Shown: positions 1 through 6,301, counted from the stretch's first letter. The stretch is DNA of 8,458 nt from Alphaproteobacteria bacterium UBA3307 (GCA_002361365.1 DEST01000079.1:1-8458), one strand, 5' to 3'. The notes: a model not told the origin generated them from the sequence alone. Translations and numbers: made by a program.

Positions 1-241
1 GCAAATGGACGGCACAGAAGGTGAAATAGCGTATGAAGTTCGTACATTTGCCGCTAAGCTTGCTGAAGAAATTCCGTTGCCGTATATATTTTGGGACGAA
101 CGTCTATCTTCTTTGGCCGTAGAACGTTTTTTAATTGATGAAGTTGATATGTCTAGAGTCAAACGCAAAAAAGTGCTTGATGCTTCCGCAGCGGCTTATA
201 TTTTGCAAGGTGCTCTTGATGCTTTAAAATATATAAAATAA
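1..241 (+). CDS. ruvX: RuvX/YqgF Holliday junction resolvase-like protein, 3' part
   Basis: C-terminal about 79 residues of the RuvX (YqgF) family, an RNase H-fold nuclease implicated in Holliday junction resolution and 16S pre-rRNA 5'-end processing. The reading frame is open to the window edge, and the visible ATG at 5 is internal: it is the Met of the family's conserved MDG-EG segment. Two catalytic-type acidic sites are visible, the Asp of FWDERLS (about residue 31 from that Met) and the Asp of VLDASAAAYILQG (about residue 59), which closes the domain. The DMSR-KRKKVLD segment is typical of alphaproteobacterial members. The N-terminal DxG catalytic Asp lies outside the window. The protein ends at the usual place, with a TAA stop at 239-241. 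The next gene is convergent, 39 bases away, and I see no convincing terminator between them. The family call is confident; in vivo function in this organism is inferred. Confidence 0.93.
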   Translation, partial: QMDGTEGEIAYEVRTFAAKLAEEIPLPYIFWDERLSSLAVERFLIDEVDMSRVKRKKVLDASAAAYILQGALDALKYIK

Positions 242-280
242 CAATATTTCAATATCATATACAATCAAATTAAAGTTAAT

Positions 281-1141
281 TTAATCTTTTATATCCCAAT
301 ACATACCATGCGCTTGGCAACGCGGCTTAACAATCGGATTAGCATTGCCCTGCACTTTTTCGATTCGGTATGCGCGTTGACATTCCCAATGTTTTACCGG
401 ATACTTTCTATCCCAAGCATTCAAAATTGCCGCCATATTATCGCTTATCCGATAACGCGGATATACTGTTTGCATATAAAGATATGTACGAGCGATAAAG
501 CCTTTTATAGCATCTCGAGGTTCGACCTTGTTTTTAGAAATTACCATACCGCCGCAAACTCCGAAAGTCGGTGTAATCGGTTTGGTAAACTGAGTAAAGT
601 TAAAATGAGCACGCAAATGATTTACTGCACCAATAACCGGATAAAGATTGTACATATCGGTATACATATAGCGAAACTCCTCGCTTTCCTGCTCGGCACA
701 GGCACGGCCTTTGAACTTTTTACCTTTTTTGGAAACACAAGCCTCTTTGCCGTCGTACCATTCCGGAAACATTTTACCAAAGTTCTGTGCCGGCACAATA
801 TGTTCCCATTCCAAACGATTAGCCTTCATTTGCAACAACTCAGGCGTTGCATCAAATATCTTAAAATCGGCATTTTGCAAATCAGGCAGCACAAATCCTT
901 GTGGTAATTCGAGCTGTTTATGACGCGTAAAATGCGCATCACAATAAAGCGTGCGTCTTCGGTCATAATATATTTTATCAAGCATTTCTTTTTTGATGGT
1001 ATAAAACGACTGACTGTGCCGATTGCCTAAATGCAAAGCTTGCGGTTCGGTTGAATTATCCTTATTCAGCCAACTAGACCAACCGGCCTGACATAATACC
1101 GGTATAAGCGCTGAAGCCATTACAAATATCAATTTTTTCAT
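281..1141 (-). CDS. Secreted endonuclease I family nuclease (EndA/NucM/Vvn-like)
   Basis: A 286-residue non-specific DNA/RNA endonuclease of the endonuclease I family, probably periplasmic or secreted. Residues 1-19 form a Sec signal peptide (MKK, hydrophobic stretch, then CQA before Gly20). Cys17 is not in a lipobox, because Leu precedes it. The core begins near YDRRRTLYC (59-67). EWEHIVPA (111-118) supplies the Mg-binding Glu113 and general-base His114. NLYPVIGAVNHLR (165-177) contains Asn174, matching the second metal ligand of Vvn. The family C-terminal half follows: ARTYLYM (217-223), NAWDRKYPV (241-249) and WECQRAYRIEKVQGNANP (252-269). Six cysteines lie in the mature part, so disulfides are likely. 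The His114-Asn174 gap is roughly 13 residues longer than in Vvn as I recall it, with a Lys/Cys-rich insert at 131-150. The start ATG at 1141 has an AAGGAA Shine-Dalgarno a few bases upstream and its own promoter. Family confident; the biological role (nutrition, defence or DNA-uptake barrier) is unknown. Confidence 0.93.
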   Translation of the reverse strand: MKKLIFVMASALIPVLCQAGWSSWLNKDNSTEPQALHLGNRHSQSFYTIKKEMLDKIYYDRRRTLYCDAHFTRHKQLELPQGFVLPDLQNADFKIFDATPELLQMKANRLEWEHIVPAQNFGKMFPEWYDGKEACVSKKGKKFKGRACAEQESEEFRYMYTDMYNLYPVIGAVNHLRAHFNFTQFTKPITPTFGVCGGMVISKNKVEPRDAIKGFIARTYLYMQTVYPRYRISDNMAAILNAWDRKYPVKHWECQRAYRIEKVQGNANPIVKPRCQAHGMYWDIKD

Positions 1142-1178
1142 TTATGTTCCTTTTTTTGCAACATTTTCAATATTGCGT

Positions 1179-1207
1179 ATATTAAAGACAAAACCATCCG
1201 ATGTCAA
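1179..1207 (-). promoter_or_regulatory. Sigma70-type promoter of the endonuclease gene
   Basis: On the minus strand a perfect TTGACA -35 (1202-1207) is followed after 17 bases by TAATAT (1179-1184, 4 of 6 to consensus). The predicted start is near 1172, giving a leader of about 30 nt before the Shine-Dalgarno and ATG at 1141. It faces away from the promoter at 1267-1295, so the two form a divergent pair. Confidence 0.6.
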
Positions 1208-1240
1208 CTAATGTCGCTAAGTTATAAAAAAGATGATATT

Positions 1241-1254
1241 TTTATTATAATAAA
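1241..1254. repeat. Perfect 14-bp AT palindrome between divergent promoters
   Basis: TTTATTATAATAAA reads the same on both strands. It sits between the two divergent -35 boxes, ending 12 bases before the rightward one. It could be an operator for a dimeric regulator or an AT-rich UP-like element. In DNA this AT-rich a short palindrome can also occur by chance, so function is speculative. Confidence 0.3.
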
Positions 1255-1266
1255 GCAAAACGCAGG

Positions 1267-1295
1267 TTGACATTTATTATGAATTATTTTATGAT
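1267..1295 (+). promoter_or_regulatory. Near-consensus sigma70 promoter of the structured RNA and unknown operon
   Basis: Perfect -35 TTGACA (1267-1272), spacer of exactly 17 bases, then -10 TATGAT (1290-1295, 5 of 6). The start is predicted at about 1301-1303, exactly at the foot of the hairpin at 1301-1324. It is the strongest-looking promoter in the window and reads toward the two unknown genes. It also argues against the TTG-initiated reading frame at 1296, whose start codon would precede the transcript. Confidence 0.8.
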
Positions 1296-1301
1296 TTGAG
1301 T

Positions 1302-1521
1302 CAGGTATGGGAGACCATACTTGAGGGCGTGAGAAACCCTATCATTAAATTCAGTAGTCGCCGGCGCATAAGCGACTTAAATATATGTGCCGACTTCTGT
1401 CCTTTTTTGGGCGGATGTCGGCTCAATGAGGCTATGCCAAATAAGCCGAGCCGAATTTTCACTGAATTTAATGACGGTTTCTCAACATCCGCCCGCTTTC
1501 ACGACAGAAAGTTGGTTTTTT
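1302..1521 (+). ncRNA. Candidate structured RNA: 5' leader/attenuator or small RNA
   Basis: About 220 nt from the predicted +1 to a U-run, with far more pairing than a chance spacer. (1) 1301-1310 pairs with 1315-1324: 10 bp, one G-U, loop GAGA (a GNRA tetraloop). (2) 1330-1338 pairs with 1476-1484, and 1342-1355 pairs with 1461-1474: 23 bp with one small internal loop. (3) Inside that, 1356-1361 pairs with 1372-1377. (4) 1389-1402 pairs with 1409-1422: hairpin with loop TTTTTT, one T-T mismatch and two G-U pairs. (5) 1419-1424 pairs with 1448-1453, with 1430-1433/1444-1447 inside. (6) 1409-1418 pairs with 1485-1494 (10 bp perfect), and 1390-1401 pairs with 1503-1515 (bulged). Helix 6 crosses helix 2, giving a pseudoknot, and excludes hairpin 4, giving a switch. 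It ends at TTTTTT (1516-1521), 34 bases before the next start codon. It has none of the RNase P, tmRNA, SRP, TPP or cobalamin core motifs I know. The structure is seen; function is inference. Confidence 0.6.
1390..1521 (+). terminator. Candidate conditional terminator (attenuator) before the unknown operon
   Basis: The long-range stem 1390-1401 with 1503-1515 plus 1409-1418 with 1485-1494 ends directly before six Ts (1516-1521). That is the geometry of an intrinsic terminator with an internal hairpin (1419-1453). The competing local hairpin 1389-1422 uses the same 5' strand and would act as antiterminator. A smaller alternative, CTTTC/GAAAG (1496-1500/1507-1511), also precedes the T-run but is weak. 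The Shine-Dalgarno of the next gene follows after about 18 bases. This is deduced from complementarity only; no energies were calculated. Confidence 0.4.
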
Positions 1522-1554
1522 ATTTGTATAAACTAACGAAAGGAGAATTAGAAG

Positions 1555-2361
1555 ATGACATACCAATCACATGATCAAACATGGAAAGAAATGGTGCAAG
1601 ACGGCAAAAATTTGAGCGATAAACTTAAAGAAATGGGATTTGATGAAAAAACTTTTATGGTAGTTAAAGAATGGGAAAACATTAAAGTTAGCGAAGGTCA
1701 GAGAGATGGAAGCGGACAGCTGATTGAAAATCCTTACCTATCATTTGGAGGACAACATCGCCATCCGTCTGATGAACAGCACCGTACAGATTTTGAAATT
1801 GAAGATGCTTCAATGGGACGCGCCGGACCGGGCGGAAAAATAGCTGTAGGTATGGTAGGTAGCAACAACGGTATGTATGCAGCCAAAGTCTTTCATGGTA
1901 ATGAAATGATTATCACTCAAGATCCGCAGATAATAGATACCTTACGTAAAGAGTTGAACTTTGCCGAAGGACTTGGTGTGCCAATGTCTAACGGCGGTGT
2001 GATGGTTGACTATAAAAGACAACAAGAATTTGAAAATATGAAATGGGCTTGCGCCCGCAAAGCTGACCGTGAAGGTCAAGAAAAGCGCACTGCTGCGGTA
2101 CAACGCGGCGATATTATCACCACCTATGACCCGAATGATAAAAGCGCCGACGGAGTTTATAACAATGTGCGCCATTATGAAAAAACACCGGACGGCAATT
2201 TGCGTTCGATTTCTGTGTATGAAGCCAGCAATAAATTGCAATTAAATGCCCAATATAACGCCAATTCGACAAACAGTATTCAAAATGGCGGCGAGAAATT
2301 GGATATTGCCAAAACCAATAGCATGCTGGCAAGCAAGTTGATTAACTATGGTGGTAGATAA
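1555..2361 (+). CDS. Hypothetical protein, 268 residues, unrecognised
   Basis: I do not recognise this protein. It begins at an ATG with AAAGGAG (1539-1545) nine bases upstream, inside a clear leader, so the gene looks real. It has no signal peptide or membrane segment and is predicted soluble. Residues 1-45 are charged and helical-looking. About 60-105 is Gly/His-rich (SFGGQHRHPSDEQHR, then GRAGPGGKIAVGMVGSNNGMYAAKVF), which reads like beta strands joined by glycine turns. Residues 124-170 are charged and probably helical. 190-235 is polar with Asp/Asn turns (YDPNDKSADG), and the tail is Asn/Ser-rich. There is a single Cys (166) and no recognisable catalytic motif. It is followed by a second unknown gene with a 16-base gap, so the two are probably one operon driven from 1267-1295 and possibly controlled by the structured leader. 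A lineage-specific protein is the simplest reading; no function is claimed. Confidence 0.8.
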   Translation: MTYQSHDQTWKEMVQDGKNLSDKLKEMGFDEKTFMVVKEWENIKVSEGQRDGSGQLIENPYLSFGGQHRHPSDEQHRTDFEIEDASMGRAGPGGKIAVGMVGSNNGMYAAKVFHGNEMIITQDPQIIDTLRKELNFAEGLGVPMSNGGVMVDYKRQQEFENMKWACARKADREGQEKRTAAVQRGDIITTYDPNDKSADGVYNNVRHYEKTPDGNLRSISVYEASNKLQLNAQYNANSTNSIQNGGEKLDIAKTNSMLASKLINYGGR

Positions 2362-2377
2362 TAAGGAGAAATAAAAC

Positions 2378-2905
2378 ATGTTAACTCTGGAAAGATTAAA
2401 TGCCCTGCGCGGCATCAGTTCAAATGTGCCTAAACCAGTTGAACCGAAAACTGCCACCACTAACAACATCGCGCAGGCACCTTCGATTCAAGCCGCACAG
2501 CCTCAAAACACACAAAAACAACCAGAGCAGAAAAGTTATCCCGAACCAGTGGAAATTCCGTGCAAAAATTATGCTGATGAGCAAGGACATTTTGCCTATA
2601 TTGATGCCAATACCGGACAAATTTCGCACGTTAACTTGGAAACCGGTAATATTTATAAATTAGATGACGTTTATCGACTGAGTTTGCAACACGCCGTCAG
2701 CGCTTTATCGCCGACATATCATCAGCTGACATGGCAACAAATGCTCAATGATGAAACAGTGTATGACAGATTTGGCAGTCCGATATTTTCATTCGAAGAT
2801 ATTCAGACAGCATACGAGAAGTACATAACACCGGCACTTGCAAAAGATAATACAAACGATGATAATAAACCGAAAACAGATGCGTTTGGCCTTCCTGTTA
2901 TATAA
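2378..2905 (+). CDS. Hypothetical protein, 175 residues, unrecognised
   Basis: I do not recognise this protein. The ATG at 2378 is preceded by AAGGAG (2363-2368) at standard spacing, 16 bases after the upstream stop, so translation is well supported and co-transcription likely. Layout: a short helical N-terminus (MLTLERLNALRGI); a low-complexity Pro/Gln/Ala/Thr linker at about 18-58 that should be disordered; then a compact domain at about 60-155. That domain has a pattern of DANTGQISHVNLETGNIYKLDDVY, which suggests two short beta hairpins, followed by helices (SLQHAVSAL, WQQMLNDETVYDRF, FEDIQTAYEKYI). The tail is acidic and Asn/Lys-rich. There is one Cys (about 62), no signal peptide and no membrane segment. 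The linker-plus-domain layout suits a tethered or partner-binding protein, perhaps acting with the 268-residue product, but that is a guess. No clear intrinsic terminator follows. Confidence 0.78.
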   Translation: MLTLERLNALRGISSNVPKPVEPKTATTNNIAQAPSIQAAQPQNTQKQPEQKSYPEPVEIPCKNYADEQGHFAYIDANTGQISHVNLETGNIYKLDDVYRLSLQHAVSALSPTYHQLTWQQMLNDETVYDRFGSPIFSFEDIQTAYEKYITPALAKDNTNDDNKPKTDAFGLPVI

Positions 2906-3031
2906 GAAGCAACACTTGGTTGTTTCACTCAAACTAAATGATTGAAGATAAAATTCACATCAACCGAATTTAGAGGGTATTCCGAAGAGTATGACCGCCG
3001 AACTTCAATTTTTTAACGCACTTTTGCACTG

Positions 3032-3067
3032 AGATTAGCTAGATTCTTCGCTTCGCTCAAAATGACG
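3032..3067. repeat. Candidate dispersed intergenic repeat (ATTCTTCGCTTCGCTC core)
   Basis: Positions 3043-3058 read ATTCTTCGCTTCGCTC, followed by AAAATGACG. From memory, closely similar strings (ATTCTTCGCTTCGCTCAGAATGAC) occur as scattered intergenic repeats in many unrelated bacteria. Its position between two converging transcription units fits such an element. Only one copy is visible here, so repeat status in this genome is unproven. Confidence 0.45.
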
Positions 3068-3103
3068 TGTTTTGTTTCTTGCCGCACAAACGGCTGTCGC
3101 CGG

Positions 3104-3129
3104 CACATTTTTCACAAGCGAAAAATGTG
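3104..3129. repeat. Perfect 10-bp inverted repeat (hairpin)
   Basis: CACATTTTTC at 3104-3113 and GAAAAATGTG at 3120-3129 are exact complements around a six-base loop. A small CGGC/GCCG hairpin (3091-3102) lies directly beside it. Neither strand has a following T-run, so a REP-like element or mRNA 3'-end stabiliser is likelier than an intrinsic terminator. Confidence 0.5.
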
Positions 3130-3386
3130 ATAGCTATATTTGTGATAACATAAATTACCTTTTAGAAAGGTTGTGCACTGTCAGAAAAAAATATGTTTAT
3201 TGCAAATAATTACAATATATCTGTGAGTTATTACAATAAATTGCAGATATGCCCCAAAGGATTAGCTTTATCTCATGTCGAAGATGTTATTTAATTCCGG
3301 CGGAATTTCATATCGTTTGCTGATTTACCAGAAAGCCTATTCCATTAGGCTAATACAAAATATTCCCCTCTTTTTTAACATACATC

Positions 3387-3421
3387 AAAAACGCCCTGCA
3401 CTTTTGTATGCAAGGCGTTTT
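3387..3421 (-). terminator. Intrinsic terminator of gyrA
   Basis: AAAACGCC (3388-3395) pairs with GGCGTTTT (3414-3421). The stem continues past one mismatch with TGCA/TGCA (3397-3400/3409-3412) around a loop of eight. Read on the minus strand the stem runs into GGCGTTTTTG, about 20 bases after the gyrA stop. Flanking A and T runs make it usable in both directions, so it may also stop transcription arriving from the unknown operon. Confidence 0.85.
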
Positions 3422-3442
3422 GTGTATTAATTTCAGCCGTTT

Positions 3443-6262
3443 TTAAGCGTCAGCCTCATCGGTACGCGGTTCAACCACTGCCTCATCTGCCAATGCGGCA
3501 TTCTCGGCTTCGGTATCAATCACGTTGTCGTTCTCCTCATCGATTTCCTCATCGGTGCCTTCATCGGCATCAAGTTTGGTCACCGAAACAACGTTCTCAT
3601 TTTCCGCCGTACGGAACAAAATCACGCCCTGAGTCTTGCGGCCTGCAACCCGAATATCATCAACCGGCATTCTAATCAGCTTGCCGCCGTCGGTTACCAT
3701 CATAATATCTTTGTCTTCGGTAATCGGGAACGAGCTGACAACTTCTTTATTGCGCGGCGACATTTCCATATTGGCAATACCCGAACCGCCACGGCCGGTT
3801 ACGCGATATTCATACGAAGAAGAGCGCTTGCCATAGCCGGTTACGGTCACGGTCAAGATGAATTCTTCCATCTTCTGCATTTCTTCAAACTTCTCCAAGC
3901 TAAGCAAGTTCAACAAACCGGTCTGGTCCGCCGTTATGCAGCTGGTCTCACCGCTTTCGGTATCAATCCGTTTCATCGCGTTGGAGACTTTTAAGTATTC
4001 GTCACGCTCTTCAATCGGCGCTTTGATGTGCTTAAGCATAGTCATAGAGATAACTTCGTCACCCTTTGCCAACTTAATACCGCGCACGCCGGTGGAGTTA
4101 CGACCGACAAACACACGGACGTCAGTCACCGGAAAACGAATACATTTACCTTGACGCGTTGCCAACATAATATCGTTGTTTTCGTCACACATCGCCACGT
4201 TAATCAGTTTGTCGCCCTCGTCAAGTTTCATCGCTATCTTGCCGTTTGATTGAACGTTGACAAAGTCCATCAGGCTGTTGCGGCGAATGTTACCGCTGGC
4301 GGTAGCAAAAGCAATCGAAACACCTTTACACTCTTCCTCGTTCTCCGGCAATTTCATAATAGCGGTAATGTTTTCGCCGTTTTGCAGCGGCAACAAATTG
4401 ATGAACGGTTTACCCTTAGAGGTCGGCGAACCGAGCGGCAGTTTATAAACCTTCATCTTATACACAATACCGCGGCTTGAGAAGAACAATACCGGCGTAT
4501 GTGTACTGGCCACAAACAGACGCGTTACAAAATCTTCATCCTTGGTAGTCATACCGGATTTACCCTTACCGCCGCGTTTTTGTGCTTTATAGGCATTCAG
4601 CGGTACGCGTTTGATATAACCTTCTTCGGTCACGGTAACCACCATTTCTTCACGCTGAATCAGCGACTCTATATCCTGATTATATTCAATATCCTGAATT
4701 TCGGTCATACGCGGAGTGGCATATTCGTCTTTAACCGCCACCAACTCGTCACGCATAATGCCGTAAAGTTTCTCACGGCTCGAAAGAATCGACAGAAACT
4801 CTTTGATTGCCGCGCCCAAATCCACCAATTCTTCGTGAATCTTATCGCGTTCCAAACCGGTTAAGCGTTGCAATTTCAAATCCAAAATCGCACGAGCTTG
4901 GTCTTCTGACATCATATAGATACCGTCAATCACTTTTCTGTCCGGCTCATCAATCAGTTTCACCCAATCTTCAATCGTACCGGCAGGCCATTTGCGACTC
5001 ACCAACTGCTCGCGGGCATCTTGCGGTGTCGGCGCATTTTTAATCAGTTCAATCACCGGATCGAGATTTTCCACGGCAATTGCCAAGCCTACCAAAACGT
5101 GGGCGCGGTTGCGAGCCTTATTTAGGCGGAACACGGTACGGCGACGGATAACTTCTTCACGGAACTCAATAAATGTGGAAATAATATCACGCAAGTTCAT
5201 CATCATCGGACGACCGGCGTTAATCGCCAGCATATTCATACCGAAACTGGTTTGCAATTCGGTATATTTATACAGTTGATTCAAAATCACATCGGCTTGG
5301 AAATCGCGCTTAATTTCAATCACAATGCGCACACCCTGACGATCAGACTCATCACGAATATCGGAAATTCCCTCAATGCGTTTATCTTTAACCAGTTCGG
5401 CAATATGTGCCACCAAATTGGCTTTATTCACCTGATACGGCACTTCATGTACGATAATCGCTTCCTTATCTTTGCGGATTTCTTCAATTGAGCATTTGGC
5501 GCGCATCATAATTGAGCCGCGGCCGGTTAAATAAGCCTGTTTGGCTCCGCCGTAACCCAAAATCAAACCGCCGGTCGGAAAATCCGGTCCCGGAACAATA
5601 CTGATTAACTCTTCCACGCTGATATCCGGATTATCAATATAGGCACAGCAAGCATCAATTACTTCCCCTAAATTATGCGGCGGAATGTTTGTTGCCATAC
5701 CCACGGCAATACCGCTGCCGCCGTTAACCAAAAGGTTCGGGAAACGTGCCGGCAACACCGTCGGCTCTTGCAAAGATTCGTCATAGTTAGGCATAAAGTC
5801 AACTGTATCTTCATCCAAGTTATCGGTCAGACATGCGGAAACCTTGGCCAAACGCGCTTCGGTATAACGCATGGCCGCCGCACCGTCACCATCCATAGAG
5901 CCGAAATTGCCCTGCCCGTCCACGAGTGTTACCCGCATGGAAAAAGGTTGTGCCATGCGCACCATAGCTTCGTAAATGGAGCTGTCGCCATGCGGGTGAT
6001 ATTTACCCATAACATCACCGACGATACGTGCCGATTTACGATAAGGTTTGGTCGAATCATAACCGTTTTCATACATTCCGTAAATAATGCGGCGATGCAC
6101 CGGTTTCATACCGTCACGCGCATCCGGCAACGCACGCGAGACGATTACACTCATGGCATAATCCAAATAACTGCGGCGCATCTCTTCCGAAATCATGGTC
6201 GGAGCGATATTATCGGTTTTAACCACACTAACATCTTGTGTTTCTTGAATTTCTTCAGTCAC
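3443..6262 (-). CDS. gyrA: DNA gyrase subunit A
   Basis: Full-length, about 939 residues: the breakage-reunion subunit of DNA gyrase (A2B2 with GyrB), which introduces negative supercoils. The catalytic Tyr is Tyr133 in AAAMRYTEARL (Tyr122 in E. coli). The quinolone-determining region has Ser94 and Glu98 at the E. coli 83 and 87 positions (HGDSSIYEA), the pattern of susceptible enzymes. The N-terminal winged-helix/tower part runs to about 530. The C-terminal beta-pinwheel carries the GyrA box QKRGGKG (about 560-566), which separates GyrA from ParC. The last 40 or so residues are an acidic tail (DADEGTDEEIDEEN onward). The start is GTG at 6262: the nearby upstream ATG (6264-6266) is out of frame and hits TGA, and AGAGG lies eight bases upstream of the GTG. 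The gene is monocistronic by appearance, with a clear terminator 20 bases downstream and another terminator before its own start region. Confidence 0.98.
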   Translation of the reverse strand: MTEEIQETQDVSVVKTDNIAPTMISEEMRRSYLDYAMSVIVSRALPDARDGMKPVHRRIIYGMYENGYDSTKPYRKSARIVGDVMGKYHPHGDSSIYEAMVRMAQPFSMRVTLVDGQGNFGSMDGDGAAAMRYTEARLAKVSACLTDNLDEDTVDFMPNYDESLQEPTVLPARFPNLLVNGGSGIAVGMATNIPPHNLGEVIDACCAYIDNPDISVEELISIVPGPDFPTGGLILGYGGAKQAYLTGRGSIMMRAKCSIEEIRKDKEAIIVHEVPYQVNKANLVAHIAELVKDKRIEGISDIRDESDRQGVRIVIEIKRDFQADVILNQLYKYTELQTSFGMNMLAINAGRPMMMNLRDIISTFIEFREEVIRRRTVFRLNKARNRAHVLVGLAIAVENLDPVIELIKNAPTPQDAREQLVSRKWPAGTIEDWVKLIDEPDRKVIDGIYMMSEDQARAILDLKLQRLTGLERDKIHEELVDLGAAIKEFLSILSSREKLYGIMRDELVAVKDEYATPRMTEIQDIEYNQDIESLIQREEMVVTVTEEGYIKRVPLNAYKAQKRGGKGKSGMTTKDEDFVTRLFVASTHTPVLFFSSRGIVYKMKVYKLPLGSPTSKGKPFINLLPLQNGENITAIMKLPENEEECKGVSIAFATASGNIRRNSLMDFVNVQSNGKIAMKLDEGDKLINVAMCDENNDIMLATRQGKCIRFPVTDVRVFVGRNSTGVRGIKLAKGDEVISMTMLKHIKAPIEERDEYLKVSNAMKRIDTESGETSCITADQTGLLNLLSLEKFEEMQKMEEFILTVTVTGYGKRSSSYEYRVTGRGGSGIANMEMSPRNKEVVSSFPITEDKDIMMVTDGGKLIRMPVDDIRVAGRKTQGVILFRTAENENVVSVTKLDADEGTDEEIDEENDNVIDTEAENAALADEAVVEPRTDEADA

Positions 6263-6301
6263 TTCATACCTCTTAATTTTTCTAAAACATTAAACTGACT
6301 A

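Larger units (their letters stand above)
2906..3386. other. Gene-free stretch with hairpins and repeats
   Basis: This stretch lies between the convergent unknown operon and gyrA and shows no credible gene. The best short frames, about 13 codons near 2990 and 24 codons from 3249, lack a Shine-Dalgarno or recognisable product. It holds a cluster of small inverted repeats: 3091-3094/3099-3102, 3104-3113/3120-3129 (10 bp perfect), 3157-3162/3166-3171, 3293-3298/3302-3307 and 3334-3339/3346-3351. It also has a direct repeat ATTACAATA at 3209 and 3230 (21-base period) and a candidate dispersed repeat at 3032-3067. No T-run follows the stronger hairpins, so they are not ordinary terminators. Confidence 0.6.

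Noticed and set aside
308..907. 199-codon plus-strand frame
   Set aside because: It is antisense to the well-supported nuclease gene and has no recognisable product or Shine-Dalgarno.
1448..1481. 34-base stretch resembling group II intron domain V (GAGCCG...CGGTTTC)
   Set aside because: There is no GNRA loop in the right place, no other intron domains or reverse transcriptase, and the 3' half has a better partner at 1330-1355.
1500..1509. CACGACAGAA, identical to part of the E. coli RNase P RNA 3' region
   Set aside because: Only 10 bases match; the conserved GAGGAAAGTCC core is absent and the RNA is too short.
1331..1515. Invertible DNA switch or MITE based on the inverted repeats
   Set aside because: The repeats cross rather than nest, no target duplication or recombinase is present, and position after a strong promoter fits RNA structure better.
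1296..1574. 92-codon frame starting at TTG across the leader
   Set aside because: Its start precedes the predicted transcription start, it has no Shine-Dalgarno, its protein is unfamiliar, and the same bases are explained by RNA pairing.
3249..3323. 24-codon ATG frame in the gene-free stretch
   Set aside because: No Shine-Dalgarno, no promoter and no recognisable product.
5675..6298. 207-codon plus-strand frame
   Set aside because: It is antisense to gyrA; the His/Arg-rich composition is a shadow of gyrA codon use.
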